Shown in pieces: positions 34,489 through 42,725 of a stretch of 64,000 nucleotides of DNA (within the stretch, counting starts at the first letter, position 1; each line of letters opens with the position of its first letter). The notes under the pieces were generated by a model. That model was not told the origin of the DNA and made no database searches. It saw only the letters and a program-made list of their open reading frames with translations. The translations under genes were made by a program, and so were the position numbers. This DNA comes from Chromobacterium haemolyticum DSM 19808 (GTDB lineage: Bacteria > Pseudomonadota > Gammaproteobacteria > Burkholderiales > Chromobacteriaceae), in the NCBI RefSeq assembly GCF_000711885.1, contig NZ_JONK01000028.1:16920-80919 (forward strand). Direction: 5' to 3'.

Positions 34489-35766
34489 TTAAACGCGGCT
34501 CAGCGCGCGGCCGGCGGCGGCAATGGTTTGCTCGATGATCTCTTCGCTGTGGGCGCTGGAGACGAAGCCGGCCTCGTAGGCGGACGGCGCCAAGTAGACG
34601 CCTTCGTCCAGCATCGCGTGGAAGAAGCGCTTGAAGCGTTCGATGTCGCAACGGGTGGCTTCGGCGTAGGACTTGGGCGCTTGCTCGCTGAAGTAGAAGC
34701 CGAACATGCCGCCCACGCTGTCGCTGCTCATGGTCACGCCGGCCGCGCGCGCGGCGTCGGCCAGGCCCTGGGCCAGGCGCGCGGTGCGGCGGCCCAGCGT
34801 TTCATGGAAGCCCGGCTGCTGGATCAGCTTGAGGGTGGCCAGGCCGGCGGCCACCGACAGCGGGTTGCCGGACAGGGTGCCGGCCTGGTAGACGTTGCCC
34901 AGCGGCGCGATGCAGGCCATGATGTCGGCGCGGCCGCCAAAAGCCGCCAGCGGCATGCCGCCGCCCACCACCTTGCCCAGCGTGGTCAGATCCGGCTTGA
35001 CGCCGTGCAGGCCCTGGGCGCAGTTCAGCGCCACGCGGAAGCCGGTCATCACTTCGTCGTAGATCAGCACCGCGCCGTGTTGTTCGGTCAGACTGCGCAG
35101 CGCCTGGACGAACTCGGCCGACGGCTGGATCAAATTCATATTGCCGGCGATCGGTTCCAGGATCACGCAGGCGATCTGGCCGCCGATTTCGCGGAAGGTC
35201 TTGTCCAACTGTTCGACGTCGTTGTACTGCAGCACCAGGGTGTGCTTGGTGCAATCGGCCGGCACGCCGCCGGAGGATGGGTTGCCGAAGGTGAGCAGGC
35301 CGGAGCCGGCCTTCACCAACAGGCTGTCGGAGTGGCCGTGGTAGCAGCCTTCGAACTTGACGATCAGGTCGCGCCCGGTGAAGCCGCGGGCCAGGCGGAT
35401 CGCCGACATGGTGGCCTCGGTGCCGGAGGACACCAGGCGAACTTGCTCGACCGAGGGCAGCAGCTTGCGGATTTCCTCGGCGATCAGCACCTCGCCCTCG
35501 GTGGGCGCGCCGAAGGACAGGCCGCCGACGGCCGCTTCCTGCACCGCGCGCACCACGTCCGGGTGGGCGTGGCCGACGATGGCAGGACCCCAGGAGCCGA
35601 CGTAGTCCAAATACTGTTTGTCGTCGGCGTCCCAGAAATAGGCGCCTTCGGCGCGCTTGACGAAGCGCGGCGTGCCGCCGACCTGGCCGAAGGCCCGCAC
35701 CGGCGAGTTGACGCCGCCGGGGATGGATTTCTTGCCACGTTCAAACAGCTCCAGATTGCGGGACAT
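34489..35766 (-). CDS. hemL: Glutamate-1-semialdehyde 2,1-aminomutase HemL
   Basis: A 425-residue PLP enzyme that makes 5-aminolevulinate in the C5 pathway, the first dedicated step of heme synthesis. [20 protein letters not shown] at the N-terminus, [33 protein letters not shown] and the PLP lysine in [16 protein letters not shown] are diagnostic. Together with the hemCDXY operon and hemJ it covers several heme steps in this window. Upstream is a 150-bp spacer to the CYTH gene. Confidence 0.96.
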   Translation of the reverse strand: MSRNLELFERGKKSIPGGVNSPVRAFGQVGGTPRFVKRAEGAYFWDADDKQYLDYVGSWGPAIVGHAHPDVVRAVQEAAVGGLSFGAPTEGEVLIAEEIRKLLPSVEQVRLVSSGTEATMSAIRLARGFTGRDLIVKFEGCYHGHSDSLLVKAGSGLLTFGNPSSGGVPADCTKHTLVLQYNDVEQLDKTFREIGGQIACVILEPIAGNMNLIQPSAEFVQALRSLTEQHGAVLIYDEVMTGFRVALNCAQGLHGVKPDLTTLGKVVGGGMPLAAFGGRADIMACIAPLGNVYQAGTLSGNPLSVAAGLATLKLIQQPGFHETLGRRTARLAQGLADAARAAGVTMSSDSVGGMFGFYFSEQAPKSYAEATRCDIERFKRFFHAMLDEGVYLAPSAYEAGFVSSAHSEEIIEQTIAAAGRALSRV

Positions 35767-35923
35767 GTGCGTTTCCTTGTGGGCGGCCGCGGCCGCGGAT
35801 GTAGGTTCGGATTGGGGCGGGCGCGGAGCCCGTGCTTAGCCGCTATTTTAACCGAGGCCGACGGCGGGAGGGTGTGGATAAGTCAAACCTCGGCCTGAGT
35901 GCTGTGGATAAGATTGGGGGAGG

Positions 35924-36385
35924 CTACCAGCGGCTATAGGGGGTCTTGGACAGATAGGCGTTGGTGTAGCGGCCGTCCTCGGTGACTTCCTCGCCTATCC
36001 AAGCGGGCTTGTCGAAGGGAGTGCTCTCATCCGGCAGCTCTATTTCCGCCAGCACCAGTCCGGCGTTGTCGCCGAAGAACTCGTCCACTTCCCAGATGAA
36101 GCCGCCGTGTTCGATGCGGTGGCGCAGCTTGTCCACCACCATCGGACACATCGCCCCCATGATGGTTTGCGCGTCGGCCAGCGGTACCGGGTATTCGAAT
36201 TCGTGGCGGCTGACGTTGCTGATATTGCTTTTCAGCGTCAGCCAAGCCTGATCGCCGACCACGCGCACGCGCACGGTGCGCTCTTTTTCCACCGATAGAT
36301 AACCCTGGCGGTATTGCACGCCGGGGGCCAGGCCGCGCCAGTCGTTGCCGACGACGATGAAGCGGCGTTCGATTTCCACTGCCAT
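35924..36385 (-). CDS. CYTH-domain protein (inorganic triphosphatase-like)
   Basis: A 153-residue single CYTH/triphosphate-tunnel-metalloenzyme domain. The signature VEIERRFIV at the N-terminus is followed by RQGYLS, RTVRVRVVGDQAWLTLKS, EFEYPVP, KLRHRIEHGGFIWEVDEFFG and LVLAEIELPDE: the alternating charged residues that line the tunnel. It resembles the Nitrosomonas TTM type, which cleaves inorganic tripolyphosphate. AGGAGT precedes the ATG. The hairpin at 36400-36456 lies just upstream. Confidence 0.85.
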   Translation of the reverse strand: MAVEIERRFIVVGNDWRGLAPGVQYRQGYLSVEKERTVRVRVVGDQAWLTLKSNISNVSRHEFEYPVPLADAQTIMGAMCPMVVDKLRHRIEHGGFIWEVDEFFGDNAGLVLAEIELPDESTPFDKPAWIGEEVTEDGRYTNAYLSKTPYSRW

Positions 36386-36399
36386 TTTATGCGTACTCC

Positions 36400-36456
36400 T
36401 AGGAGCCGGTTCAACGCCGTATCGCCAAAGCGCGGCAGGCATTGAACCGGTTCTAA
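36400..36456. repeat. Short hairpin resembling the ends of the dispersed repeat (copy I)
   Basis: AGGAGCCGGTTCAACGCC and GGCATTGAACCGGTTCTAA form an inverted repeat (AGCCGGTTCA against TGAACCGGTTC). The TTGAACxGGTTCT end matches the repeat termini, suggesting a deleted copy. It provides the stop codon of the next minus-strand gene (TAG at 36453-36455). It may also be an unrelated terminator-like hairpin. Confidence 0.5.
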
Positions 36457-36923
36457 TGGGCGATCTGTTCGCCTTTGGGTTTACCGCAGGCTTCCGCCCG
36501 AGGCGAGATCTGCAGATACAGCGACAAGCTGCTGCGCTGTTGTTCGACGCCGCTGGCTTGCCCGTAAGGCGAGCTGCGCTGTGGCCAGCTTCCCACCAAT
36601 TCCGGCTGCGTCCCGATCAGGGTCTGGGCGCTGACCACGCGCTTGCCCTCCTGATCGCTCCAGCTGACGCTGGCGTTCAGCAGCGGCTTGTGCTGGGCGC
36701 GCACCGCGGCGACGGTGCCGCCGATGCTGAGCAGGGCGTCACCCACCTCGCGCTGCCCGGAGAAGGCGCCCTTGGCGTCCACGCACATCGGCAGCCGCAG
36801 CAGCTCCGCGCCGTCGCGGCGCAGCGTGGCCACCACTTCCGGCGGCAGCGCCGGTTTGGGCGGCAGCGGGGTGGCGGCCCAAGCGGGCAGGCAGCCCAGC
36901 CACAATGCAATCCATTTGCACAT
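36453..36923 (-). CDS. Hypothetical exported protein
   Basis: A 156-residue protein with a signal peptide (CKWIALWLGCLPAWAATP) and a proline-rich start of the mature part (LPPKPALPPEVV). Two mature Cys (LPMCVDAKG and AEACGKPKG) could form a disulfide. I recognise no family. It lies 13 bp after hemJ in the same direction and may be cotranscribed with it. Its last codons overlap the short hairpin at 36400-36456. Confidence 0.65.
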   Translation of the reverse strand: MCKWIALWLGCLPAWAATPLPPKPALPPEVVATLRRDGAELLRLPMCVDAKGAFSGQREVGDALLSIGGTVAAVRAQHKPLLNASVSWSDQEGKRVVSAQTLIGTQPELVGSWPQRSSPYGQASGVEQQRSSLSLYLQISPRAEACGKPKGEQIAH

Positions 36924-36936
36924 GCGATCCCTCTCC

Positions 36937-37353
36937 TCAGAATGGTTTGACCACCACCAGAATCACCACCGCCAGCAATACCAGCACCGGCAGTTCGTTG
37001 AACACGCGGAACCAGGTATGGCTGCGGCGGTTGGTTTTGGCGGCGAAGTCGCGGTAGAGCTTGCCGCACCAGCCGTGATAGCCGACCAGCAGCAAGACCA
37101 AGGTCAGCTTGGCGTGCAGCCAGCCGCCGCCTATGCCGAAGCCCAGCCACAGGCCAAGGCCGGTGGCCAGCGCCAGCGCGCCCAGCGGGGTCATGAAGCG
37201 ATAGAGCTTGCGCGCCATCAGCAGCAGGCGCTGGTATTCGGCATCCTGCTCCGCCAGTGCCAGATTGACATAGAGGCGCGGCAGGTAAAACAGCCCGGCG
37301 AACCAGGACACCACGAAGAAAATGTGGAAGGCTTTCAGGTAAAGGTAGCTCAC
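36937..37353 (-). CDS. hemJ: Protoporphyrinogen IX oxidase HemJ
   Basis: A 138-residue inner-membrane protein of the HemJ (UPF0093) family that oxidises protoporphyrinogen IX to protoporphyrin IX. Four helices with the family blocks KAFHIFFVVSWFAGLFYLPRLYV (functional His), MARKLYRFMTPLGALALATGLGL, WLHAKLTLVLLLVGYHGWCGKL and FRVFNELPVLVLLAVVILV. The start is taken as GTG at 37353, which gives the standard length; the frame stays open upstream. It lies 73 bp downstream of the MmcQ/YjbR gene. Confidence 0.9.
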   Translation of the reverse strand: MSYLYLKAFHIFFVVSWFAGLFYLPRLYVNLALAEQDAEYQRLLLMARKLYRFMTPLGALALATGLGLWLGFGIGGGWLHAKLTLVLLLVGYHGWCGKLYRDFAAKTNRRSHTWFRVFNELPVLVLLAVVILVVVKPF

Positions 37354-37426
37354 GGTGTTTTTGTCGCTGAAGTGGGGGCTTTCGCGGACCGATGGACGGC
37401 GCGGAGCCGGGCTTGGCCGGGCGCGT

Positions 37427-37783
37427 TCACGCCGAGGCCTCGTAGCGTTGTCTGACGGCCTTGGGCAGCTTGGCCAGCACCAGCCGGCGCGCATCGGCGA
37501 TGCCCGCGTGCAACTGTTCCAGGCTCAGCGCTTCCAGCGACGACACTTCTATCCAGCGCGCCCGCGCCAGATACGGCGCCGGCCGCACGCCGGGCAGGCC
37601 GCTGAGGACCAGAAAATCGTCGGCGGCCACTTTGTACATCACGTTATCCTCGTGGAACAGGGCGAACATCTTGCGTTCCAGGCTGAGCACGCGCCGGGTT
37701 TCCCACTTGATGTCGAACTCCGCGCCCGGCAAGGCGCGGGCCTGGGCCAGCAGGGCGTCCACATCCTCTTTGCGCAAGGCCAT
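37427..37783 (-). CDS. MmcQ/YjbR family protein
   Basis: A 118-residue protein with a CyaY-like fold (PF04237 type). KWETRRVLSLERKMFALFHEDNVMYKVAADDFLVLSGLPGVRPAPYLARARWIEVSS follows the family pattern of WxxxxVxxxxxKxF and RxxPYLxxxxWV. A DNA-binding role is proposed for the family. It starts three bases after the stop of the M48 peptidase gene. Confidence 0.82.
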   Translation of the reverse strand: MALRKEDVDALLAQARALPGAEFDIKWETRRVLSLERKMFALFHEDNVMYKVAADDFLVLSGLPGVRPAPYLARARWIEVSSLEALSLEQLHAGIADARRLVLAKLPKAVRQRYEASA

Positions 37784-37785
37784 GT

Positions 37786-38604
37786 TCAGGTTTTTTTAGC
37801 CGCCTGATACAGCGGCATCACTTGCGGAATGCGCTGTTGCAGGTCGCGGATGCGGGTGGGGCCGGACGGGTGGGTGGACAGGAATTCGGCGCCGCCGCTA
37901 TTGCCCGCCGCCATCATCTTGTTCCAGACATTCACCGCGGCGTTGGGGTCGTAGCCGGCGCGCGCCATCAATTCCAGGCCCATGATGTCGGCTTCGGACT
38001 CCATGGTGCGGCTGTTGGGTTTTGACAGCGCCACGTCGGCGGCCATCGCGGCCATGTCCATCTGGTTCTGCTTGAGCCCGGCCACCGCGCCCACCAGGGA
38101 CAGGCCCACTTGCTGCGCGTAGGCCTGGCTCATGCTCTCGCGCGAGTGCTCGCGCAGCGCGTGCGAGATTTCGTGGCCGATGACGGCGGCCAGTTCGGCG
38201 TCGCTCAGCTTGAGCTTGGTGATCAGACCGGAGTAGACCATGATCTTGCCGCCTGCCATCGCGTAGGCGTTGGGTTCGTCATTGCGCATCACATTGACTT
38301 CCCAGCGCCATTTGGCGGCGTCGGGGCGGAATACCGGCGCTTGGGCGATCAGGCGCTGGGAGATCTTGCGCACCCGCGCTGTCATCGCCGCGTCGGTGTT
38401 GAGCTGGCCGGCGGCGCGCGCCTTGCCCAACTGCTGGGCGTAGGACTTGGCCGACATCTGCTCCACTTCCTGGCTGGACAGCAGCATGGTTTGGCCGCGG
38501 CTGACGCCGACGGCGCCGCCCTGGGTGGTGTTGACCTGGGCACAGCCGGCGAGGGCGGCAGCGGCCAGCAGGCCGGCCAGGGTTTTACTCCAGAAACTTT
38601 TCAT
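37786..38604 (-). CDS. M48-family metallopeptidase lipoprotein
   Basis: A 272-residue zinc metallopeptidase anchored as a lipoprotein: signal peptide with LAGC (Cys 21). The zinc motif HEISH (AAVIGHEISHALREHSRES) and a downstream Glu in MESEADIMGLELMARAGYDP match LoiP/YcaL-type outer-membrane quality-control proteases. NAYAMAGGKIMVYSGLI is also a family hallmark. The ATG at 38604 is chosen over far-upstream starts because it places the signal peptide at the N-terminus. Confidence 0.9.
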   Translation of the reverse strand: MKSFWSKTLAGLLAAAALAGCAQVNTTQGGAVGVSRGQTMLLSSQEVEQMSAKSYAQQLGKARAAGQLNTDAAMTARVRKISQRLIAQAPVFRPDAAKWRWEVNVMRNDEPNAYAMAGGKIMVYSGLITKLKLSDAELAAVIGHEISHALREHSRESMSQAYAQQVGLSLVGAVAGLKQNQMDMAAMAADVALSKPNSRTMESEADIMGLELMARAGYDPNAAVNVWNKMMAAGNSGGAEFLSTHPSGPTRIRDLQQRIPQVMPLYQAAKKT

Positions 38605-38692
38605 TGCGGTATGGCCTCTTGAGCGCCCGGCTCCGTTTGACTGGCGAGCGGCGGCGCGGCGGGATATCGCGGCGGGCACGGGTTGAGCCGGC

Positions 38693-38857
38693 TCAGATTT
38701 CCACCATTTCGAAATCGTCCTTGCGCGCGTCGCAATCGGGGCAAGTCCAGTTGGGCGGAATGTCTTCCCACTTGGTGCCCGGCGGGATACCATCCTCCGG
38801 ACGGCCGGCTTCCTCGTCGTAGATAAAGCCGCAGATCAGACACATCCAAGTACGCAT
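38693..38857 (-). CDS. Rubredoxin
   Basis: A complete 54-residue rubredoxin, easily missed because of its size. It has two CxxC pairs (MCLICG, Cys 6 and 9, and CPDC, Cys 39 and 42), which bind one iron, and the standard core of [19 protein letters not shown] and WEDIPPNW. It carries electrons to an oxidase or reductase. AGGTGA precedes the ATG. Divergent from thiD-thiE, a neighbourhood seen in many beta- and gammaproteobacteria together with hemL. Confidence 0.95.
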   Translation of the reverse strand: MRTWMCLICGFIYDEEAGRPEDGIPPGTKWEDIPPNWTCPDCDARKDDFEMVEI

Positions 38858-38965
38858 CGCATCACCTTGTGATCGAGTAAAACAGTTATTCTAAGAGTGG
38901 TCCGCGAGACTGACAATGCGCCCGCCGGCCGCTCCGACCCTATACAGAACTAAGAGGTTTCAGTC

Positions 38966-39808
38966 TTGACCACTCAGCCCACTCCTCCCGTGGTCCTTAC
39001 CCTGGCGGGCTCGGACCCTTCCGGCGGCGCCGGCATCCAGGCCGACATTCTGACGCTAGCCAGCCTGGGATGCCATCCTTTGTCGGTGATCACCGCGATT
39101 ACGGTGCAGGATACCGTCGGCATCAATGACTTTATGGTGTTGGACGCGGACTGGGTCAATGACCAAGCGCGTTTTCTGATGGAAGACATCCCGGTCACCG
39201 CTTTCAAGATAGGCATGCTGGGCAGTGTGGAGAACGTGGCGGTAGTGGCGCAGCTGATTGCCGACTACCCTGACATCCCGGTGGTATTGGACCCGGTGCT
39301 GGCCAGCGGCGGCGGCCACGAGTTGGCCGACGAGGACTTGATCGCGGCGATGCGCGACATGTTGATTCCGCAGGTGTCCATCCTGACGCCCAACAGCATT
39401 GAAGCGCGGCGCATCGCCAGCAACGACGCGGACGAGGACGAAGACCTGACCTTGGAACAGTGCGCGCAGCGCATCCTGGCGCTGGGTTGCCCGCATCTGC
39501 TGATCACCGGCACTCACGAAAACACCAAGGAAGTGGTCAACCAGCTGTACGGCCCCGGCGGCCTGGTGCGTTCCGATTCCTGGGAACGATTGCCGGGCAG
39601 TTACCATGGCTCCGGTTGCACGCTGGCCTCGGCCATTGCGGGCATGCTGGCCACCGGCCTGTTGTTGCCGGAAGCGGTGAGAGAAGCGCAGGAGTACACC
39701 TATCAAGCCTTGCTGAACGGCTTCCGGCCCGGCATGGGGCAGTTCTTGCCGGACCGCATGTTCTGGGCGCGCGGCGACGACGAGGATGACGATGCCGGCC
39801 AGGCTTAA
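38966..39808 (+). CDS. thiD: Hydroxymethylpyrimidine/phosphomethylpyrimidine kinase ThiD
   Basis: A 280-residue ribokinase-like enzyme that phosphorylates HMP and HMP-P in thiamine synthesis. The N-terminal VLTLAGSDPSGGAGIQADI and the C-terminal GSYHGSGCTLASAIAGMLATG (anion hole and base Asp/Cys region) are typical. Start is TTG at 38966 with AGAGG upstream; no ATG lies near. The last 17 bp overlap thiE. Confidence 0.9.
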   Translation: MTTQPTPPVVLTLAGSDPSGGAGIQADILTLASLGCHPLSVITAITVQDTVGINDFMVLDADWVNDQARFLMEDIPVTAFKIGMLGSVENVAVVAQLIADYPDIPVVLDPVLASGGGHELADEDLIAAMRDMLIPQVSILTPNSIEARRIASNDADEDEDLTLEQCAQRILALGCPHLLITGTHENTKEVVNQLYGPGGLVRSDSWERLPGSYHGSGCTLASAIAGMLATGLLLPEAVREAQEYTYQALLNGFRPGMGQFLPDRMFWARGDDEDDDAGQA

Positions 39809-40418
39809 GGGACTGTACGCGATCACGCCGGACACCGAGGACAGCGCGCGGCTGTTGAGCCTGGCGCAGGCGGCTGCGCCGCACATCGATATTCTGCAAT
39901 ACCGCAACAAGAGTCCTAACGCGGCTTTGCGTCTGGAGCAGGCGCGGGCGCTGGCCGAGCTGTGTCGGCGCCACGGCGTGGTTTTCATCGTCAACGACGA
40001 TGTGGAGCTGGCGGCGCGCGTTGGCGCGGATGGCGTGCACCTGGGACGAGACGATGCCGCCTTGAGCGCGGCGCGGCGGCGGTTGGGCGCAGGCGCGTTG
40101 ATAGGCGCGTCTTGCTACGACAGCCTGGAGCGGGCGCGGCGGGCGGTGGCGGCCGGCGCCAGTTACGTCGCCTTCGGCGCGGTGTTTCCGTCCGGCACCA
40201 AGCCGGACGCGACGCGCGCGGGGCTGCGGCTGTTTGCCGAGGCGCGAGGCTTGGGCGCGCCCTTGGTGGCGATAGGAGGCATTGATGCGGGCAACGCTGG
40301 ACAGGTGCTGGCGGCCGGCGCGGACGCGATCGCGGTGATAAGCGGCGTGTTCGGCGCGGCGGATCCGGCTGGAGCCGCCTTGGAACTGGCGGAAATTTGC
40401 CGCCGGAGCGGACGCTGA
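39792..40418 (+). CDS. thiE: Thiamine phosphate synthase ThiE
   Basis: A 208-residue TIM-barrel enzyme that couples HMP-PP with the thiazole phosphate. LYAITPD, LQYRNKSPN, FIVNDDVELAARVGADGVHLGRDD, IGASCYDSLERARRAVAAGASYVAFGAVFPSGTK and VAIGGIDAGN are the conserved segments. The ATG at 39792 is preferred (GAGG six bases upstream) over 39786. Cotranscribed with thiD. Followed by a strong terminator. Confidence 0.92.
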   Translation: MPARLKGLYAITPDTEDSARLLSLAQAAAPHIDILQYRNKSPNAALRLEQARALAELCRRHGVVFIVNDDVELAARVGADGVHLGRDDAALSAARRRLGAGALIGASCYDSLERARRAVAAGASYVAFGAVFPSGTKPDATRAGLRLFAEARGLGAPLVAIGGIDAGNAGQVLAAGADAIAVISGVFGAADPAGAALELAEICRRSGR

Positions 40419-40422
40419 AAGC

Positions 40423-40450
40423 AAAACCGCCGCGCATGGCGCGGCGGTTT
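40423..40450. terminator. Terminator after thiE (bidirectional stem)
   Basis: AAACCGCCGCGC ATGG CGCGGCGGTTT: a 11-12-bp stem with a 4-nt loop, between the convergent thiE and small-protein genes. Confidence 0.85.
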
Positions 40451-40489
40451 GATAATGCTCTGGTTCTGGTTTGGTGCCTGTTCGCGATT

Positions 40490-40774
40490 TTAGATTTGGC
40501 TGGGTCGCGAACTGCCGTCAATCAAAGCCTTGCTGACCTCGCCGGGCTTGATGATGCCGTGCTCCACGCTGTAAGCCAACAGCTCAAGCAAGTAGTCGTG
40601 CCGGAAAATCAAGGAACCTTCCCATTCGCTGCCTTGCGCGCCTTGGATGGCGGGCAGGGTGATGATCACGCGTTCGCCTTCTATCGTGTCCAGCGCGAAG
40701 GCTTCCACGTTTCTGGCGATTCCCGATAACGATCTTGCAGAATGCTTGCCATAATTCAAGGCGCGTATGCTCAT
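40490..40774 (-). CDS. Small protein A, paralogue of the protein at 43545
   Basis: A 94-residue protein. Its middle (about 24-82) contains FALDTIEGERVIIT, GSEWEGSLIFR and DYLLELL, which recur almost unchanged in the 87-residue protein encoded at 43545-43808; roughly 36 of 59 aligned positions are identical. I do not recognise the family: no signal peptide, no helix-turn-helix, mixed alpha/beta with a conserved Trp. AGGAGT precedes the ATG at 40774. It is convergent with thiE and lies downstream of a LuxR-type regulator gene on the same strand. Confidence 0.7.
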   Translation of the reverse strand: MSIRALNYGKHSARSLSGIARNVEAFALDTIEGERVIITLPAIQGAQGSEWEGSLIFRHDYLLELLAYSVEHGIIKPGEVSKALIDGSSRPSQI

Positions 40775-41164
40775 TGCTGACTCCTGTCGCATCATGGTTT
40801 CTCTTTGGCCCGCGTTGATCCTGAAATGGCCGCCGCGACAGCTCCCTGGCGTCGCGTTGCCGGCGCGGCCGTTTGAGGCGGCGCGCATGACGGAAGTCGC
40901 GGTTTGTGTTGCGCAGGGGGCCTGGCGGCGTTTCAAGTATTTTTTTGTCGAGCGGCCCGCATCTTGATAATGCGCCGCAGCGTCGCGCTGGAGAGCGCGG
41001 GCTGGCGGGATGCTTCAGCCGCTCAGGTGTGCCGCGTGATTGGAGCGGCGATGCCGGTATTGGGATGGCAGTCCGGTTGCGCGGCTTACCGCTCCAGGCT
41101 CAGAGCATAGCGTTTTTATGCTTATGGGGTAACTCCAGAAAAATGGAGAATGCCCCGTTGGCGA
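40775..41164. other. 390-bp gap with a hairpin
   Basis: No protein-coding gene is supported between small protein A and the LuxR-type gene. The only structure seen is a bulged stem at 41126-41156 (GGGG..CTCCA..TGGAG..CCCC), a possible terminator or processing site for the regulator transcript. Confidence 0.5.
41126..41156 (-). terminator. Possible terminator hairpin of the LuxR-type gene
   Basis: GGGG, CTCCA and their complements TGGAG, CCCC form a stem with a small internal bulge directly after the regulator's stop codon, but a T run is only weak on the minus strand. Confidence 0.4.
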
Positions 41165-41962
41165 TCACAATTGCTTGGAGCCGATCAGCCGGCTGAAAAG
41201 CGATGTCGGCATTTTTCGGTGCATGCCGGCGGCAATCAGCGCGTCGCATAATTCAGCGCGCCGCTGAGTGGGCAAGCCCAGTTTTTCGCAAATATAGTTC
41301 TTGCTCTTGATAATAGAATCCGCCACACGGGTTTTAGGCTTGGGGCGATATTTGTTCATGAAGTCGGCTATTTGCTTGAAGTCCCAGTTCAGCAACATCA
41401 GGAAGCAGACTTCCTGTTCGTACTCCGTCAATTCCACATCAAGCAGTTTCAATTCGCCTTGTACTTGCTCTATGCTGCAGCCGGCGCCGAATTCCAAAAT
41501 GTAATTGGGCATCAGATTAATGAAGTTGGCGATTTCAATTTCATGAGCGTAGTAGATGGTGCCCAGAATGGAGCGCGTCGCCTCGTGCTTGAGCAGGTGC
41601 TTGGAGAACACCCGCGCCTTGAGGCCGTCCCCGTATTCATGCACGTTGAGAATGGAGACTTTGCGTGTAGGGTCGCAGGCCCTCATCAGAGCCAAGTCTT
41701 CCTGTACATAGCAATCGGCGAACTGGGCAGTGCCTTCGCAGGGCATTTCCTTATCCAGACGGTCCACTACATCATCTCCACGTTTAAGCGCAACGATCCT
41801 GGCGTAGGCGTCGCTGGATGCCAGATGGCGGGAGTTGACGTCTTTTGCGCCGACGATCATGTCGGTTTGGCAGGAGATCTGGGAAACGGATTGGCGGAAC
41901 TGAGCCACGAATTCGCTTTGTTCTTCGGAGAAGTGTTCAGGGGATACGAGCTGATAGTCCAT
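41165..41962 (-). CDS. PAS-like and LuxR-type HTH transcription regulator
   Basis: A 265-residue protein. The N-terminal half (~10-130) looks like a PAS-type sensor with SQISCQTDMIVGAKDVNSRHLASSDAYARIV, as in PAS modules of gut and plasmid regulators, and the C-terminal ~175-250 is LuxR-like helix-turn-helix (LTEYEQEVCFLMLLNWDFKQIADFMN ... DSIIKSKNYICEKLGL). It is not an AHL receptor: the autoinducer domain residues are absent. The target is unknown; the gene for the small protein A lies downstream on the same strand, the cupin gene is divergent. Confidence 0.72.
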   Translation of the reverse strand: MDYQLVSPEHFSEEQSEFVAQFRQSVSQISCQTDMIVGAKDVNSRHLASSDAYARIVALKRGDDVVDRLDKEMPCEGTAQFADCYVQEDLALMRACDPTRKVSILNVHEYGDGLKARVFSKHLLKHEATRSILGTIYYAHEIEIANFINLMPNYILEFGAGCSIEQVQGELKLLDVELTEYEQEVCFLMLLNWDFKQIADFMNKYRPKPKTRVADSIIKSKNYICEKLGLPTQRRAELCDALIAAGMHRKMPTSLFSRLIGSKQL

Positions 41963-42353
41963 AGTGTACGCCTGGTGCGGAGGTTTGTAATGTAAGGGTG
42001 CGCCGCGCTAGCCTCGCTGCCGCGTTGGCTGCGCCTTACGATCTGCTGTGAGTCGCTAGAGACCGTGTGCGATGCGTGCCGTCTTCGAAATGCTGGTGTA
42101 CTACCTGTGCATGCCGCTTTCTTAGCCGTTTTCGCCTTGTCTCGCTCTTGTTCTCTAAGCTTTGAACAGGCTCTAAGTTGGGCACTTATAGATTTTTTGT
42201 TTCGATAGTGTCAATGCGAATGGCCGTTTGGCCTTGATTAACTGTACTAAAGGATTAAAGTGCGCGGAGACCGAGAGAAATGCGAGCAGATTTGAAATAA
42301 TTGATCGCGTTTAACCGTTCTTTTGTCCGAATTTACAGTTTGTTAGGAATGTC
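41963..42353. other. Divergent intergenic region with repeat copy F
   Basis: Between the LuxR-type and cupin genes. It contains repeat copy F (42035-42176) and then an AT-rich stretch of about 170 bp which must carry the promoter of the cupin gene. No other feature is recognised. Confidence 0.6.
42035..42176 (+). repeat. Dispersed intergenic repeat, copy F
   Basis: Full-length copy: TTACGATCTGCTGTGAGTCG at the left, GTCTTCGAAATGCTGGTGTA in the middle, TTAGCCGTTTTCGCCTTGTC and AAGCTTTGAACAGGCTCTAA at the right. More diverged than copies C and D but clearly homologous across its length. Confidence 0.87.
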
Positions 42354-42725
42354 ATGAAGGTGATTGATTGGAAGTTGGAGCTTGAAAACGGCGTTTACGA
42401 CAAGAGCGTGGGCATCAAGATTTTGAAATTGGCCGGCGATGCCGGCTTCAGCACTTATTTAACCGAAATCGCTCCCGGCGTGGCGATCAACGGACATTAT
42501 CATCGCCACGGCGACGAGCATTACCATATCGTCAGCGGCCGCGGGGAGATGAGGCTGGTGGATGTGGCGACCGGAGCGGCGCGGACCCAGGCCGTTGCGG
42601 AGCAGAGTTCCTTCGTGGTGCCGGCCAATACCCAGCATCAACTGAGCAATACCGGCGTCGCGCCGCTGGTGTTGATGTTCAGCTGTCCGGCCAGCCACCT
42701 AGCGGACGATCGACATTTTCTGTAG
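42354..42725 (+). CDS. Cupin-domain protein
   Basis: A 123-residue single cupin. The metal motif 1 is GHYHRHGDEHYHIVSGRGEM (His, His, Glu, His ligands) and motif 2 VVPANTQHQLSNTG. Could be a small isomerase, dioxygenase or storage-like regulator of a sugar or hydroxy-acid substrate. Its end overlaps the convergent amidohydrolase by 47 bp, suggesting antisense contact. Together with the neighbouring transporter and amidohydrolase it hints at use of a carboxylate substrate. Confidence 0.82.
   Translation: MKVIDWKLELENGVYDKSVGIKILKLAGDAGFSTYLTEIAPGVAINGHYHRHGDEHYHIVSGRGEMRLVDVATGAARTQAVAEQSSFVVPANTQHQLSNTGVAPLVLMFSCPASHLADDRHFL

Noticed and set aside
37354..37494. Longer hemJ start at 37494
   Set aside because: The extra 47 residues are Arg/Pro-rich, overlap the MmcQ/YjbR gene and have no counterpart in the HemJ family.
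41165..41962. LuxR-type gene as an acyl-homoserine-lactone quorum receptor
   Set aside because: The N-terminal autoinducer-binding residues of LuxR/CviR are not seen, and no luxI/cviI-type synthase is adjacent.
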